Source of the DNA: Paramecium sonneborni
Lineage: Eukaryota > Ciliophora > Oligohymenophorea > Peniculida > Parameciidae
Direction: 5' to 3'
NCBI GenBank assembly: GCA_905182985.1
Contig: CAJJDN010000017.1
Location: 690,442-754,441 of the forward strand
Length of the DNA: 64,000 nucleotides
Position 1 is the stretch's first letter. Every line of letters starts with the position of its first letter. Positions 28,301 to 42,270 of the stretch are shown one piece after another. The translations under genes and the position numbers were made by a program. The notes under the pieces are model-generated. The model worked only from the letters and a program-made list of their open reading frames with translations. It did not search any database and was not told the DNA's origin.

Positions 28301-31219
28301 ATTCCTTGTAAATATAACTCTTAATAATATAAATGCGAAAATGCAGAAGCAGAGATAGAATTTTAGTGTATTAGAGGATTAAATTAAAGGGCTTGTTTGA
28401 ATCTTACAAAATAATCTTTATAATGTTAATTCTATAATTATTGTTATGGACCTAATTACGATATCCTAAATTGTAAACCTAACTCCACCAATAATTGTTG
28501 CATTTAAGCAACTACTATAGAGAGTTGTTTATTTTAGGATTAGTTTAAATGTTAATGGCAAAATCAATAGTGTTCTAAATATTCAGAATAGAATTTAAAG
28601 AAGTAATCTTGTGAAATGTTAACTAATGTCTCAAGATAAGTTTGTTATGAAAAAGAAGACTCTGTTTGTGTTTTCAATATAGATCAATTAGGATGTATAG
28701 AAATTACTCCAGAAACATGTGATTAAGTTTAAACAAAAGAGTAATGTAATAAATTGTAAGATTTGCCATGTTATTGGAATTTTGTAGAATTATAATGTTT
28801 ATTTAAAGATAAAAATCTTAATGATGGATGTTAAGAAATATAAAATTAATGGGGAAGTTAAAGAGCTTGCTTGGATGTTGAAAAATAAGGGTAAATGTGT
28901 AAATATGATTAAAAATGTGGTGCATATGTATAAACTTAAGAAATTGGTTGTTCGAAATAATTAAATAAATAATCTTGCTTAAAGTAAGTATTCCATTAAT
29001 GTTTTTGGAATATTTATAAAGTTGATATTAAAAAAACTAGTCAAAGTAAATCAAAAGATAAAATTGAATTTGGTATTTGTCATGAGTATAATTAAGAATC
29101 AGATTTTCAATGTAATTCTAATCTTAGCTATTTAACTTGTTTAAACATTAATACACCTAATATTTTTTGTAAATGGGAAGATAATGAATGCAAAGAGGTT
29201 AAAAATAATCAAATATTTACTTTAAAATCTTTTTCTTAAGTAAATTGTAATACATGTGGTATCATAAATGATGGTTCTCATGCTATATGTGATACTAAAA
29301 ATTTTAAATGTTAGAATGCAAGATTATAAAAGAATATTTTATGTGATTTACCAGGTATGAATCGAGAAGCTTGTTTTTATGTTTAAGGTTAACCATGTAA
29401 ATGGGATGATACAATAAAAAGATGTCTAAAATAAAATGAACCTCTTAATTAAAAAAAATTTAATTCATAAGATAGTTGCAAATTATTCGATGTTAATGTT
29501 TAAGTGTGTTCTTAATTATATATACCACTTCCTTGTGGATTTTTTGAAAGTTCCTGTGATTAGGTTGATCTTAATTAAATATCTTGTGATTATCCAGGAT
29601 TAAATTAATATGCATGTCTTAAAATTAAAAATCATCCTTGTGGATGGATTTATGATGATATACAAAAAAATTATGAATGCAAATTTATCTAAGATTTTGA
29701 TGCATGTTTAGGATATAATTATTTTGTTAACCCTTTTGTATGTACATAAGTTACTCATGAACCATGTTTTTATAATTAAAATTAAAAAAATTGTGTTTTA
29801 TTTTAGTAAAAATAAAATTAATGTAACTTAATTGGAATAAATAGCATAGGATGTTCTTTAATAGATAATTGTGTTTTTGTAAAAGGAAATTGTGTTAAAT
29901 ATGATAAAAATATGAATTTAAGCTGTGAAGATGCTTTATTTTCAAATTATAAGGTTTGCTCATAAATAGAAAAAAATAGATGCAAATACAATATTTTGGG
30001 ATATGGTTGCATATCATCAGAATTGTAGGATATATGTTCTGCAAAAGGTATTAATTAGATTGGATGTAATGAATTAAATGAATGTTAATGGAATCAATCT
30101 TAATGTTAGTGTAAATCTATGATAAATAAATATCCTGAATGTGATTTAATTACTGTTTCAAAAAAATGTTAAAGTTTAAATTACTGCATAATTGATGCAT
30201 CTAATTCTTAATATGCTATTGATATTACTTAGTAGTTAATAAATTCAAATTTAGCAAAATGTAAAAGAAAGACATGTGATTATTATAATATAGACTAATG
30301 TGATGGTCAATAAATTGATACTTAAATATGTTATTTAAATACTAATAAAGAATGTAAATAAGCTAGTAAATGTGAAGAAATTATTTCACCTTTGAAAGAT
30401 TGTTAGAAGTACATTATAAAAAATAAACAATGTTTGATTAGCTAAGTTAATAATAATTGTGTAGCTTCACCAGAATGTGAAAGCTTGGATTATAATATGT
30501 GTTTATAATTTACAGATGATTGTATTTTTGAGTCTGTATGTAAAACATTAGATTGCAAATATTTTAGAACAGAAAGGAAATGTGTTGAAAAAAAATGTGA
30601 ATGGTAAAAATAAAATAAAAGTTGTATCAATTCAAAAAAATGTGCTTCTCTTGATAAAGAGGTTTGTATGAATAGTAAATAAAATGGAAAATAATGTGTT
30701 TTAATAGGGGAGGATGAAGAGAATCAATTTTGTACAGATATTGGTTGTAGATATTTGTAAATAAAATATTCTTTATGTAATGGAGCTTAAATAGGGGAGG
30801 ATGCTTGTGTTGCTTTACCAGATTCAACTTGTGTAAGTTGTTAAGAAATTATAGATCCTTGTATTTGTTTGTTATTTCAAGATTCATGTGAATATGATCG
30901 ATTTCATAATATTTGTAAATCTATTGAATGTGAAAGTTTGAATTAAGAAACATGTCCCTCTACTAGATGTTAATTTGATTTGGACAAACAAGTATTTTAT
31001 TAAATCATCTTTTAGATATGCATTCCATTTTGTTAAAATAATTACAGTCGTAAATAATGCAATATTTATGATTTTAGCTGTTATTGGGATAATGATAAAT
31101 AAATATGTCTCTAAATTAAAGTATCCAAGAGTTTAAATAGACCTTTAATAATCAAAATTAAAAATAATTAAGAATTGGTTTTAAAAATATTAAGCCTCAT
31201 TTATATATTATGTTTTTGA
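19386..31219 (+). CDS. Giant cysteine-rich secreted protein C
   Basis: ATG at 19386 gives a signal peptide (MQQSIWIILIIQICC) followed by Y-P-x-D-P and a Cys, as in B and D. TGA is at 31217-31219. Introns: 19504-19525, 19652-19676, 19911-19933, 20066-20088 and 31002-31025. The fourth first looked like a frameshift; removing a 23-nt GTA...TAG intron restores the frame and matches B and D. I read most of the frame to 31219 and met no internal TGA. The single n at 27434 is followed by a repeat of 26401-27433; removing it leaves about 3560 residues. A Gln/Asn-rich linker lies at 21350-21400. A Cys-dense block (CEKCNCFFEFIGYC, about 24508-24549) precedes a Pro-containing hinge in the middle. The last residues (ELVLKILSLIYILCF) form a hydrophobic tail that could direct a GPI anchor. 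C and D end only 57 bp apart, tail to tail. Confidence 0.8.
24850..26404. repeat. Shared core of gene C, inverted partner of 35068-36622
   Basis: About 1.55 kb of C matches the reverse complement of D at high identity with scattered substitutions. The edges are near 24850 (AAATTAATAAGCATG) and after GATGTACC at 26404, where C and D become unlike each other. The downstream edge lies within a few codons of the A/B boundary. Confidence 0.75.
27435..28467. repeat. Unmerged contig overlap: repeats 26401-27433
   Basis: 1033 bp after the single n at 27434 repeat 26401-27433 at a constant offset of 1034. The new contig begins within a few bases of the C/D core boundary. The overlap falls inside gene C and must be removed to read the protein. 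Confidence 0.9.
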
Positions 31220-31276
31220 TTATTATAAATATAATTTAATTATAATTATATTCATTGAATATGATTTAAAATAAAA

Positions 31277-34200
31277 TCACAAATGCAACCAAATTATGAA
31301 ACACAAATAAATATGATAAGCAATAGTTGTTATGATAGGAGGATCAAGAGGAGGTTAAGTTTATATGACTAATTCTAAGCAACTTTATTTTTTTACATCC
31401 CATTCACAATTTACAGAATCTCCATTGCAATCGATTTAGTTTTTATGATTATCACACTTGAAATAGCAAGTCTTAATATTATTTAAATAATACTTTTTTA
31501 TTTTCATTGAATTAACAAAATTTAAAGTCTTAACAGTTATAATTTTGTTAATTACAATTGATTGATTCGCATCTCATTTAAATTTGATTGTAGCTACAAA
31601 AATTTTAATTTAGACATAAACATATATCTTAAATTTCTTCACATTAAACACATTATTGATTATGAAGTCGTACACAAACATTTCTAATCATAATTGCATT
31701 TTCGCATTCCAAACCTTTTTTTAAATATCTACATCCTTTACTAGTGCAAAAACTCTTTTCGCTATTACTTACCCAAGTACATTAAATATTATTATATGAG
31801 TTTTAATGGCATTCAAATTTGGTTAAATATTTTTCACAAGGTAAGTTATTTTTACATTTTTAATTCCATTTGTCCCATTCACATTTATTATACCTACAAG
31901 CTTATTAATTATATAAATCTTCACATAATTTAGATTAACAAGTATCATTATAAATACAATAGACATTAAATTAATCGCACATTTTTTCATCAAATTCTGA
32001 ACATATTAATGCTCTACATGTAGATTAATTAGGATTTTCAACACAAGGAATACCATTTACAATTAGATTTGAACAATTTGTTTCTGAATTTCGAATATCA
32101 TTACAAGTATTTGCCTACTAGCATTTCTTTTACTAGTCTAAATAACAAAAATCATTTTATAATTATTTATTATTACAAGAGTGTACTTTAAAGTCTTTAC
32201 AAAATTTCCTTTCACATCTTCCTTAATTTTAACTTTTAATTAATTAATTAGCCTTAAAATTATGTGTTATCTCATAATTATATTAACATTAGATGAATTA
32301 TTCGCATTTCTCGGAAGAGATAATATTTTTGCAATCTGGAAAAACATTTAAAAAGCTTAAACATTAACAATTATTATTATTCCAATAGCAATCGTTTTTT
32401 TATTAAATGCATCCTTATTGACTCAAACCTGGTTCTTTACAAATTTCATTTGATTTTGAAATAATACACCCATAATTTAATGGGCTATATTTACATGAAT
32501 CTTGAGCATTTTTACAAATATCTTCATTAGCTAAAGGAAATTAGAGGCAACTATAACTGGATTATTAAATAGGCTAACACTTATTATTCTCATAATAACA
32601 TCCTTTAATTTGAGAACATCCAATGTAATTTAAACCTTCTGTTTCACAATTAAATAAAGTATTTTAAGGAATCTAACAACTAAAAGTTTCTTAATTATAA
32701 ATGCAAGCATCAACTTAAACCAAAGCGCATACCATAGAATTGACTTATAGTTTAATTTCATTACAAGAATCATAAGGTTAAAAATCATCACAATGATAAT
32801 ATTCATCTTCTTCATTCTTAATCCAAGCACATGGATAATTTGTAATTTTTAAGCAACCAAATTTGTTCAATCCTTAATGTTTGCAATTAACATTACTATC
32901 AACTTTACCACAACCATTACCAATAAATCCACAACTTTCATCTATTTCAATTAATGTACATGCTCTTGAACTAAGACCAGATAAATTACAACTTATTTTA
33001 AGGTTTGTATTTTCTTTTCTGACTAATTCACAAGTTTTTTATATATTATCCCATTTACATAATTCATTTTAAATATTTAAACAAGCTAAAGAGTTTAAAC
33101 CAAATTTTGATGTAGCACATGATAAAAGTTTAACATCCAATACTTCAATGCAAGAATATGATTCTTAAGAGTATGAAATTAATCTTTCATCATAATACAA
33201 TCCACATACAATTGGATTAACATTTTAAGCTAATTAAGGTGTTTTATTCTAATTACTTATTTAATCAGATATATAGAATCTTTTACATTAATTATTTTTC
33301 CAAATACAAAATGCTCCAATTTTTCTAACTGATAGACATGATTTAAAACTCAGAAAAATATCACAATTACTTGTATCAAATTATGTGAATTCTTTGCATT
33401 CACCAATTTCCTAATTTTCAAAGTAATTATTTTATTAACTCTTTTTCACTTATATTGTTTTTATAACCCATTCACATTAGCTAACAGTTTATTATAAACA
33501 AGAAAAAATATTAATATTACTAGTACAATTATTGAAACCTTCTTTTTAATAAAAGGTTTAACATTAATTATTTTCAAATATACACTTTTAACCTAATCCT
33601 TCAATCATTGTACATGCTTTCAAATTACCAAATTTTTCTTAAATTTTTTTACATCCATCTAAACTGTTCTTTTCTTTGTAAATACATGCTTCATACATTT
33701 CATCCCATACGCAAGGAAAATCATTTATTTAATTACAATGATAGGAAGTTTAAACTTCATCACAACTTTAAGGAATAATTTATTTACAAACAAAATTTTC
33801 TGAATCGAATATACAAAATTAATTTTTGATTGAGGAACAAACATTCACTGAAGCATTATGAATTTTATTACATTCAATCTCTTCAATTTTTTCATAAGCA
33901 TAACATTACATATTCCATTAACATTAAAATTTCTTTTAAAATAAGCAGACCTCTTTATTTTTTGCCTATTGACAACAATCACTGACAAGATCAGAATTAC
34001 ATTCCAATAATCTATCATTCGGTCCATAGCAATACTTTAGAAATTTGCATTTTTATGATTTTTCTGTTAAACTAAAACATGCAAGCTTATTTAATCCACG
34101 AATACAATCGTAATTATTTCCATTTGCAATATCACATTTTTTCATGTCTAAATTATATTTACAAGGTTTGTCTATCGTTTATTCACAAAATAAATAAGAA

Positions 34201-37200
34201 TTAATTTCATTTAGGTCTGAACAATTCCATTTAAAATCTTTCTATAAGTCTTAGAACTTACATTCCTTTTTGTATTAATCATAATAGCAAGTTTATCCAT
34301 AAGTTTAAATTAAAACACATCCTATAGCATTTTATGCTTATGAACACGTAATTGATTAATAATCACTTTCCTACAAAGCTAAACAACGATTTTATATTTA
34401 AGAACAACCTTACGTAATAATTTCTTTGCAAAGTCCAATCTTTTCTGCACTTACATCTTTACAAAAAGCTACTGATTAATCTATATTCCTATAACAAGCT
34501 CCAGAAAAAGTACAATTATTTTTATCTAATTAACAAGCTTGATAATTGTATCCTCGTTTATAAGTGTGATTATATTCACAAAAAATTTAGTAATTTTTTA
34601 TTTACGTATTTACTATTATTTATTTACACTCCTTATCTGTAACACTATATTCACAAGGAACATCAGTTGTCAATTCACAAAATGCTCCAGTATTGACCAA
34701 TTTATAATTTAAACAATAAGGTTATTATTTAATAGTTTAAATACTATATGAATTACAAACAAAATTTTCATATTTGCAATATTAAAAAGGAGTTTATAGA
34801 TTAATGCAAGCTAATTTATTTAAAAAATTAGTGCATTTTAATATGGCTAAATCTGTATCAGAGATTTCATAGCATTCGTTAACTAATTTCTTTTAATCAT
34901 CTTAAAATTTCCAAAATACCTATTAATTATTTATATTGTATCTTTAGCATGTTAAAGCGTTAAACGAAATTTTATTGTCCCAATTTTGATTATTTGTTAA
35001 GGTTTCTTAATTCAAATTACTTGCTAGGAATTCAATGCAGATTTTTTTTTATTTATCATAATAACAGGGTACATCTATACTAATTGAACATGTAATAGGA
35101 TTGGTTTTAAATGAGTGCTAACATTTAAGTAGTTCATTTTTAGAATTATCAATTTAATAGCACCCTTTATTTTAGTCAAATCTACAATATTGTCCTTTAG
35201 TTTTGATTGAATAACACTTATCTTCATTAATTAAATCTTCACAGACTGATTCTTGAAAATCAAAGACGCATTGATCTTATTAAAATTTGCAAAGATATCC
35301 TTTTGTTTGAAATAAACAGCCAATTTTATTCAAACCAGAAGTTGTACATTAAAAGTTATCTCCTTTATTCAAAATCTCACAAGTGTTTGAAGTAATGTTT
35401 AATTTACAACCTTTATCTTTTCTAGTTGCACAAATAGAACTTTTCACAATTATTTATTAATCTTAAAGATATTAACAATTATCTTTTGATTCAATTGGTA
35501 AGCATTTATTTTAAATAAATTTACATTCGGAACTTAAACTAATGCAAGAGACCCAATTCAAATATTTATCACTAAAACAAGTATTTATTGTTTTCAATAT
35601 TGATTACTCTGTTTTTAAACAAATGTTTTCATCAGAATCATATTCACATGCTAAAATAGTCTTTTATTAGCAAGCATACCGATTGATTCCTACCATTGAA
35701 CAATTATCAATAAATGGATTTCTATTAGACACATCAATACATCTATTTTATACTTAACTATAAAGAAAACTTTATTAAATTTATTTATCTAAATAACTAC
35801 ATACACTATTGGAATAAGGAAAATTTTCAATCTAATTAATGATATCAGTAATTTTATTCACTTAATGAAGAGAACAAGTATTATTTTCAAATTTACAAGT
35901 TTACTTTTAAGAGATACAAGCTTCTTTATTCAAAGAATCTATACATCCAATCTAATCATTTTAGATTTCTATACATGCTTTTTGTTCATCTAAATACTAA
36001 CATTTTCCATATGATCTATTTATACAACCAAATTTATTTAATCCATTACTATCACATTTAATTATATCTGTAATAATTGTTTATCTGCATCGATAATAAT
36101 TATCTTAAAAACAATTTAAATTTATATTAATTGATGAACAAACTTTTTTACTAAAATGAGTAATGTATGATTTTTAAGAATTTCCTATAGGAGAATCACA
36201 TGATTAAGAATTATTATTAAAATCAGCCAATTAACATCCATATATATCTGACCAAACACATAATAAAATTGATTAATTTAAACATCCAAATTTATTTAAA
36301 CCTTAACATCCTGTAATTTCTTGATCGTTTTTATTACAAATTTCATTATTTTAATCCCATAAACAAGATTCTTTTAATGAATACATACAAAGATCTTTAT
36401 TTAAAAGTAAATCACAAGATCCCAACTTTGGATCAAACTTTATACATTATTTAATATTCAAATCAAACCAACAATCATATTAGAATTATATACAAGCATC
36501 TCTATTATAAATTGAACATTCTCTTTTATCGGATCCTATTATTCTTTCTATCATTTTACATTCATAATCTTCCCATTTACACATTATTTTTTATGTTTTT
36601 TATAAACATGCTTATTAATTTAAGAGATTGCAAGAAAAAATTTAATCTTCGGTAATATTACAAAATTACTTCTCAGTATTATATTAAACAGCCATTCCCT
36701 AACATCTAACACAAGCCTTTTCAGAGACAATAAAATTTAATAGTTTATCACATGTAAAATGAGTTGCATCCTCACATTAAATAGAATATCTACAAGCTTA
36801 TTTAACCATTCCACAAGCAATTTTTTTATTCTCTTTATCAGCTGTTAATAATGTTACTTCATAACATAAGTAATATTGATTTGATTTATCTGCTAAAAGT
36901 GGAGGAGGATTTTACTCTCGTTGACAGAATCCCAGTAAATCATAATTGTATTTGCAAAATTCACACCAGGATTTACTAAAACTTTTATCGAATTTTTCGC
37001 ATGGATATGTTAATTAATCAGATATACACCTCTCATTTGAATATCTACAAAAATCTACAGCTGCAGCACAATTAAATATTGATGGATTAGGAACATTTAA
37101 ACATGAGTATGAAGTTTAGTATATTTACTATTCTACACAAGTTTTATATTGATGATTTATAGAATGACAATTAGTATCTGCAACATTTTATTGATTGCCA

Positions 37201-40200
37201 CTCTTACACTTTATTGATTTAGAAGATACTATTTAACAAGTATTTCTATATTCGTTTAAAGGTTATCCACTGAATTTACAAATATTTTAAAATTAATCAC
37301 ATTATATTGTAGGTTTTCGTGTATCTAATATGCAATCACAACTAGGAACTTTATGTTCATTACCTTCTAATTATATGCAACCCCCTTATTTCAAATCAAA
37401 GAAGCAGTTTTAATTTGTCATTTATAAGCAAAGCCCTTTAGATAATATTTTTTCACATTTTAATTTAAGAAAATAAAAAATTTTACAGAGTGAAGACTTA
37501 GAATATACATTTTATTTTTGGCATAAAGCATCTTTAATTTTCCAAGATTTTTATACAAATGGTAAGCATTCAGTAGATGAGTTACATAGTTTAGCTTCCT
37601 ATTGAGAACAACTATATTCACTACAAAATTAAGTCCCCTCAACATCAACTTCTTTAATGATAGTTTTATTATCTTCTATTACAGTCTGATTAATTTGATA
37701 TTAAAAATGTGGACAATTTATAAATGTTTTACAAAGACTTTTAGTCACATTACATCTTCCTGAACATTATTATTCTTATTAGATTTCAGGTTCTAAAATT
37801 TCCTGAGGAGCAACATCAGAATTTTTGCAAGAATATTCATCATTAGACATTTAACAATATTATTAGCAAGTTTAATTCTAAATAATTGGTGGTTTAATTG
37901 ATCCATCATCATTAATTAATAAGTTTTCTATATTAATTGGTTCACAATCAATATGTTAACTACATGGTTCATTTGTATAGTCACACCTTCCTAAACCACA
38001 TACTGAATCATTACGTAAACCTGGAAAAAGTACATTATCTTCCAGGAATTCTTTCTTTGTTACAAATTAATTGCATTAAATGCTATCAGTACAATTATTT
38101 ATTTAAAAAACCCAATTTGATATTTAGGTTGATGTATAATGTTCTCTATCAAAATAATAAGTTAATTATTTGCTCACTTTACAAGTATAATTATTCCAAA
38201 AACAAAATTTTTAATAATTACATTATTGCAAAAATTCTTTATCCTAATAACATTAATATTCCCCATCATTTTAGTTTAAGAATTCAGATATCGAAGAGCA
38301 TCCAAGTTTATTAACATATTCTCCTCTACTTTATAAATCTTAAAGATCTAAACATGTATCATTTTACTTTATAGATAATTTTTAGCAAGACAAATTTTCC
38401 AATGAAAATTTACATGTTTTTGGTATATCCATACAAACATCAATATTTATAGCAATATTAGTTGTACAAACACTTTAATCCATATCAAATATCTTACATT
38501 TCTTTTTTGGAGGAATTTCATTATTATCAAAATAACACTTATTACCTTTTGTTAAAAATTAACAAGCATAATTATTCATTTAAATATCTTAACATCCATA
38601 ATTTTATGTATTTTCTAATAATTTACATTTATGATGTTAAGCATCAAAAGTATAACCTGCACCAATGATTAGAGTGCAAGCCCATTCATTATATTAATTA
38701 TTAGAATTTTATTCTTAATATTGATCATTAGTCATCTAATTAAAATAAACACATTATAATTGACTATAATTCCACATACAAGGTTATTTAGTCACTTTCA
38801 TACATAAAATTTAATTAAGATTACTTGTGCATTCTAATTCTTCTAAAGCTGTTCTATTCTCATAACATGAGCCAGACACATCATCCCATCTACATAACCC
38901 TTTAGTATTTTTATAACAACCTCTTTTGTTTATTCCATCTAGATTACATCCATCAACAATCTTATTAGAACTTACACAATAGTTATTCTGAAATTCACAT
39001 ATTTAACCTTGTTTAGTAATTAAAGAGCATGTTTTCTGACTAATTTAACCTGTTGTATTGTAATAGGAGCATTCTTGATCCAAAGGTGCATCAATACATT
39101 TATCTAAAGCAAGAGAAAATTAACAAGCTGAATATGGATTTTCTATACAAGATCGTTTGTTTTGATACGAATTGCAATTTATAATTTCTTACTATTAATC
39201 TTTAGTTATTGTAACACATTTTAAATTAAATCTATCCCATTTACAATATAAATCCTATGTAAGACCTAAACAAATATTAGAATTTCCTTTTACACTTTCA
39301 CAACTTGTGTATTTTGGATATGGTTATATTAAAAGCTTACAATTTTTACGTTCTGAATCATACTCAAAATATTTAAGTGCATAATTAATACTATTGTTTG
39401 CTTCAATAGCCAAACAAGCATTTTTATTTAAAATTGATGATGGTTTAGTAAATTCTATAAAGTTTGTTTAATCTTTCATGTTCAAATTTACACAAGCAAA
39501 TCCATTATAATAACAAGTTTAAGTAGTTGACCATTCTATCATATGACAAGAGTTCTTATTCATTTGAGAACAAGTGAATTGATTTATATTATAGTAAATC
39601 TTAACACTTTCAGGATTAGATATATCTACATCTAAATTTGTAAGCTCTTAACATCTTAGATCTTTAAAATAACAATATACTCCTGGTTCTTAACTGGAAA
39701 ATCTACTACATGAATGAGCATTTATTCCTAATTCTTCATTTGATGTACAACATTTATCATTACATACAGATTTTTTTACCTGACAAATTTTAAATAATCT
39801 ATCATATTCACAATAACCAGGATTTTACTCTTCAAAAGATTATTCCTTACCTTCTATGATATTATTTGGTTTATCCATTATGATTGAAGCACAAACATTA
39901 GCATTAACTTAAAAAGAAGAGTAATCAGCACATCTCTTATTTGGAATCACAACAACTTCATAACATTATTGATTTTTATTTGACCATTAACATAATTAAC
40001 CTTTAGTTAAGATTTCTAAACAAACAAGTTTTGTAGGAGAGTTAGCTAAACACTGTAATTTCTGTAAAACGATTAAGTCAGCAAGACTTATATAAAATTT
40101 AATATCTCCTAGACTTTTACATTTATTATTTTCAAAGTAACAGTTTTCTTAAGCTTATTTACAATTAACTGCATTAAGTCCAGGATCATCGCAAAACATA

Positions 40201-42052
40201 TCACCTTCTAATTAATTGATACATCCTTTTTCTTCTTCAAAGTATCTGCAAAATTCATTATTGTATTTTACTAAAGCACAAATGTTTTAATTTGCAAAGT
40301 TTAAATCAATACAAGGAAGCTTTGCAATATCATCTTTATCTACTAAATTGCACCTTTAATATTACCATCTGCAAAAACTATTTTCTGTAGTTATAGCTCC
40401 GCAAATGGTTTTATTTAATCCTAAAGATTTATTAGCACAAGTCACTGATTTTAAGAATTCATCAACTCTTTTTTTATCTTCTAAATTATTATTGTTGTTA
40501 ATTTATAAAGTTACACATTACGATGCAATTTCATCAAAATAACAACCTAACTAAATACTTTCAAAGACTTAAGAACATGCTTAATAATTTGCATATTTTA
40601 AGCTGCTGCAAGTTGTTTCAAATGGTATTATCAAAATCTCTTAACAACTTGAATCTATCCATTTACAAGTTTAACCTTCTCTAAAGATACCAACACATCC
40701 AAATAAATTTAAATATGGTGTTATACAGTAATCATTTGATGAACTTTAAATACAAATTTTAGTTATTTCATTATATTTACACATTTAATTCGGTTTTATT
40801 ATTGCTTAGCAAACATTACCATTTACTTAAAATTTATCAAACATATGACAATCTAAATCTTGATTTATTTCAACATTTTAACATCCTTTACCATCCCATA
40901 AACAAAATTAGCCTATAGTTGTAATATTAATACAAGCTGCTTAATTTAATTACATTGAACAATGATATTCACTTAACTCTTTATCTTATAAAGTTTAACA
41001 AAATCCTTTATAAAAAGTGCATTATTTATTTTTAATAGACAAGCATGTAAGTCTTGTTATTCCAGGAGTATTACAATCTAAATCTTCTAACTACTTCAAA
41101 GTTACTTCTGTACATCTGAAATTATTAACATCAAACATACAAAGACTGTCTTAATTAGCACAAACATAGATATTTACATTAAAAATATCTTGGCATTATT
41201 TATTTTCATTAATAACATACGTTCTGCATTCTTATTTTTACCATTCACACATTAGATTAGGTTTTGAAATAGATAAACAAGCTAATTTGTTTAATGTTAA
41301 AGAGCAACTTATTATTTCATAAGGTTTTATATATTTGCATTAATAATTATCAAATAAACCTAAATATAAAGGAAAAACATTACACATTTCTTATTCTGTC
41401 AAAATTGATCTGCAACCTATTTCATTCAACCCCAAAGTAGAACATTTTAATTCTTTAAATTAAATTTCATATATTGTGACACATAAATAATCTCGTTTAA
41501 TTCCATTATTCATACCTTAATTTATAAATATCTTTACATGGATGTTTTTAATATTTAGCACATAACTATGGAGTGACAGAGAAGGGATATATTAATTCTT
41601 CAGAATCAGGTGAAAGAATAATTTTTGATGAATCTTCACATTTTCCATTCCAAAAGCAATCTTTGTTTGACACATTTAAGCATGCATATTTTGAATATAA
41701 TTTGTGGCAACCTAGTTTTTCCAGATGAAATTTATTGGCTTCTCTGCATCTATTTTGAAATATGCCTTATATTTAAAGAAATATTCTACATTTAGTCTCA
41801 ACATCCCCACCAAACGTTAATTAATTAATACAAGCATTGCTATTAAGAAAATTTGAGCAACCTAAATTTTAATTCCTAGTCTCTTAACATTAATTTAAAA
41901 ATTCATTGTATATGCCTTTCATCGGAAATAATATAATTACAATTATCTTCTGTTGTTAATTAAACACAACCAATTGGATCATATGAATAGATATTACATT
42001 CGCAATAGCAGAATGATAATGCTAATCCTAATAGAAAAATTATTTTCAACAT
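31277..42052 (-). CDS. Giant cysteine-rich secreted protein D
   Basis: This is the only one of the four uninterrupted by a scaffold join. ATG at 42052 begins a signal peptide (MLKIIFLLGLALSFCYC); TGA is at 31277-31279. Introns: 41916-41940 (25 nt), 41766-41789 (24), 41516-41537 (22), 41360-41383 (24) and 31472-31493 (22), total 117 nt. I read nearly the whole frame between 31500 and 41520 without meeting a TGA. The product is 3552 residues. The four 5' introns split Cys codons in the same places as in B and C. Four of the five end in AAG rather than TAG. The C-terminus has a Pro/Ile/Thr segment then a hydrophobic stretch (IYLCFIIWLHL), compatible with a GPI signal. It is close to B over roughly 38420-41400 and clearly diverged over about 36650-38350, so the B/D relationship is mosaic. 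Confidence 0.85.
35068..36622. repeat. Shared core of gene D, inverted partner of 24850-26404
   Basis: This is the reverse-complement counterpart of the C core, about 1555 bp, with no length difference by my boundaries. Flanking coding sequence on both sides is only paralogous. It forms the coding core of D on the minus strand. Confidence 0.75.
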
Positions 42053-42270
42053 AAACTATTTTTAAACTATAATATTAAATATATATTATAATATATAATT
42101 TAAGTTATATACTCAAGTTTGTGAGCTTTTCATATCTCATATTAAATTTCGTACAACAGATTTTAAATTTTAAACCTTTTAGATATACCCGCCCACCCAT
42201 TTTTAAATATATTTTTCCATTCTTATCTATTACTTCCATATTTATTTTTAATTTCAAATAAAACTTTAAG

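Noticed and set aside
37937..38314. Plus-strand ORF of 125 residues inside gene D.
   Set aside because: Gene D is continuously open on the other strand with conserved Cys spacing; this is an antisense shadow.
1..42052. Large pseudogene cluster, because standard-code frames are full of TAA and TAG.
   Set aside because: TAA and TAG fall at Gln-like positions throughout, TGA is absent until the gene ends, and neighbouring conserved genes (dynein, RhoGEF) use the same code.
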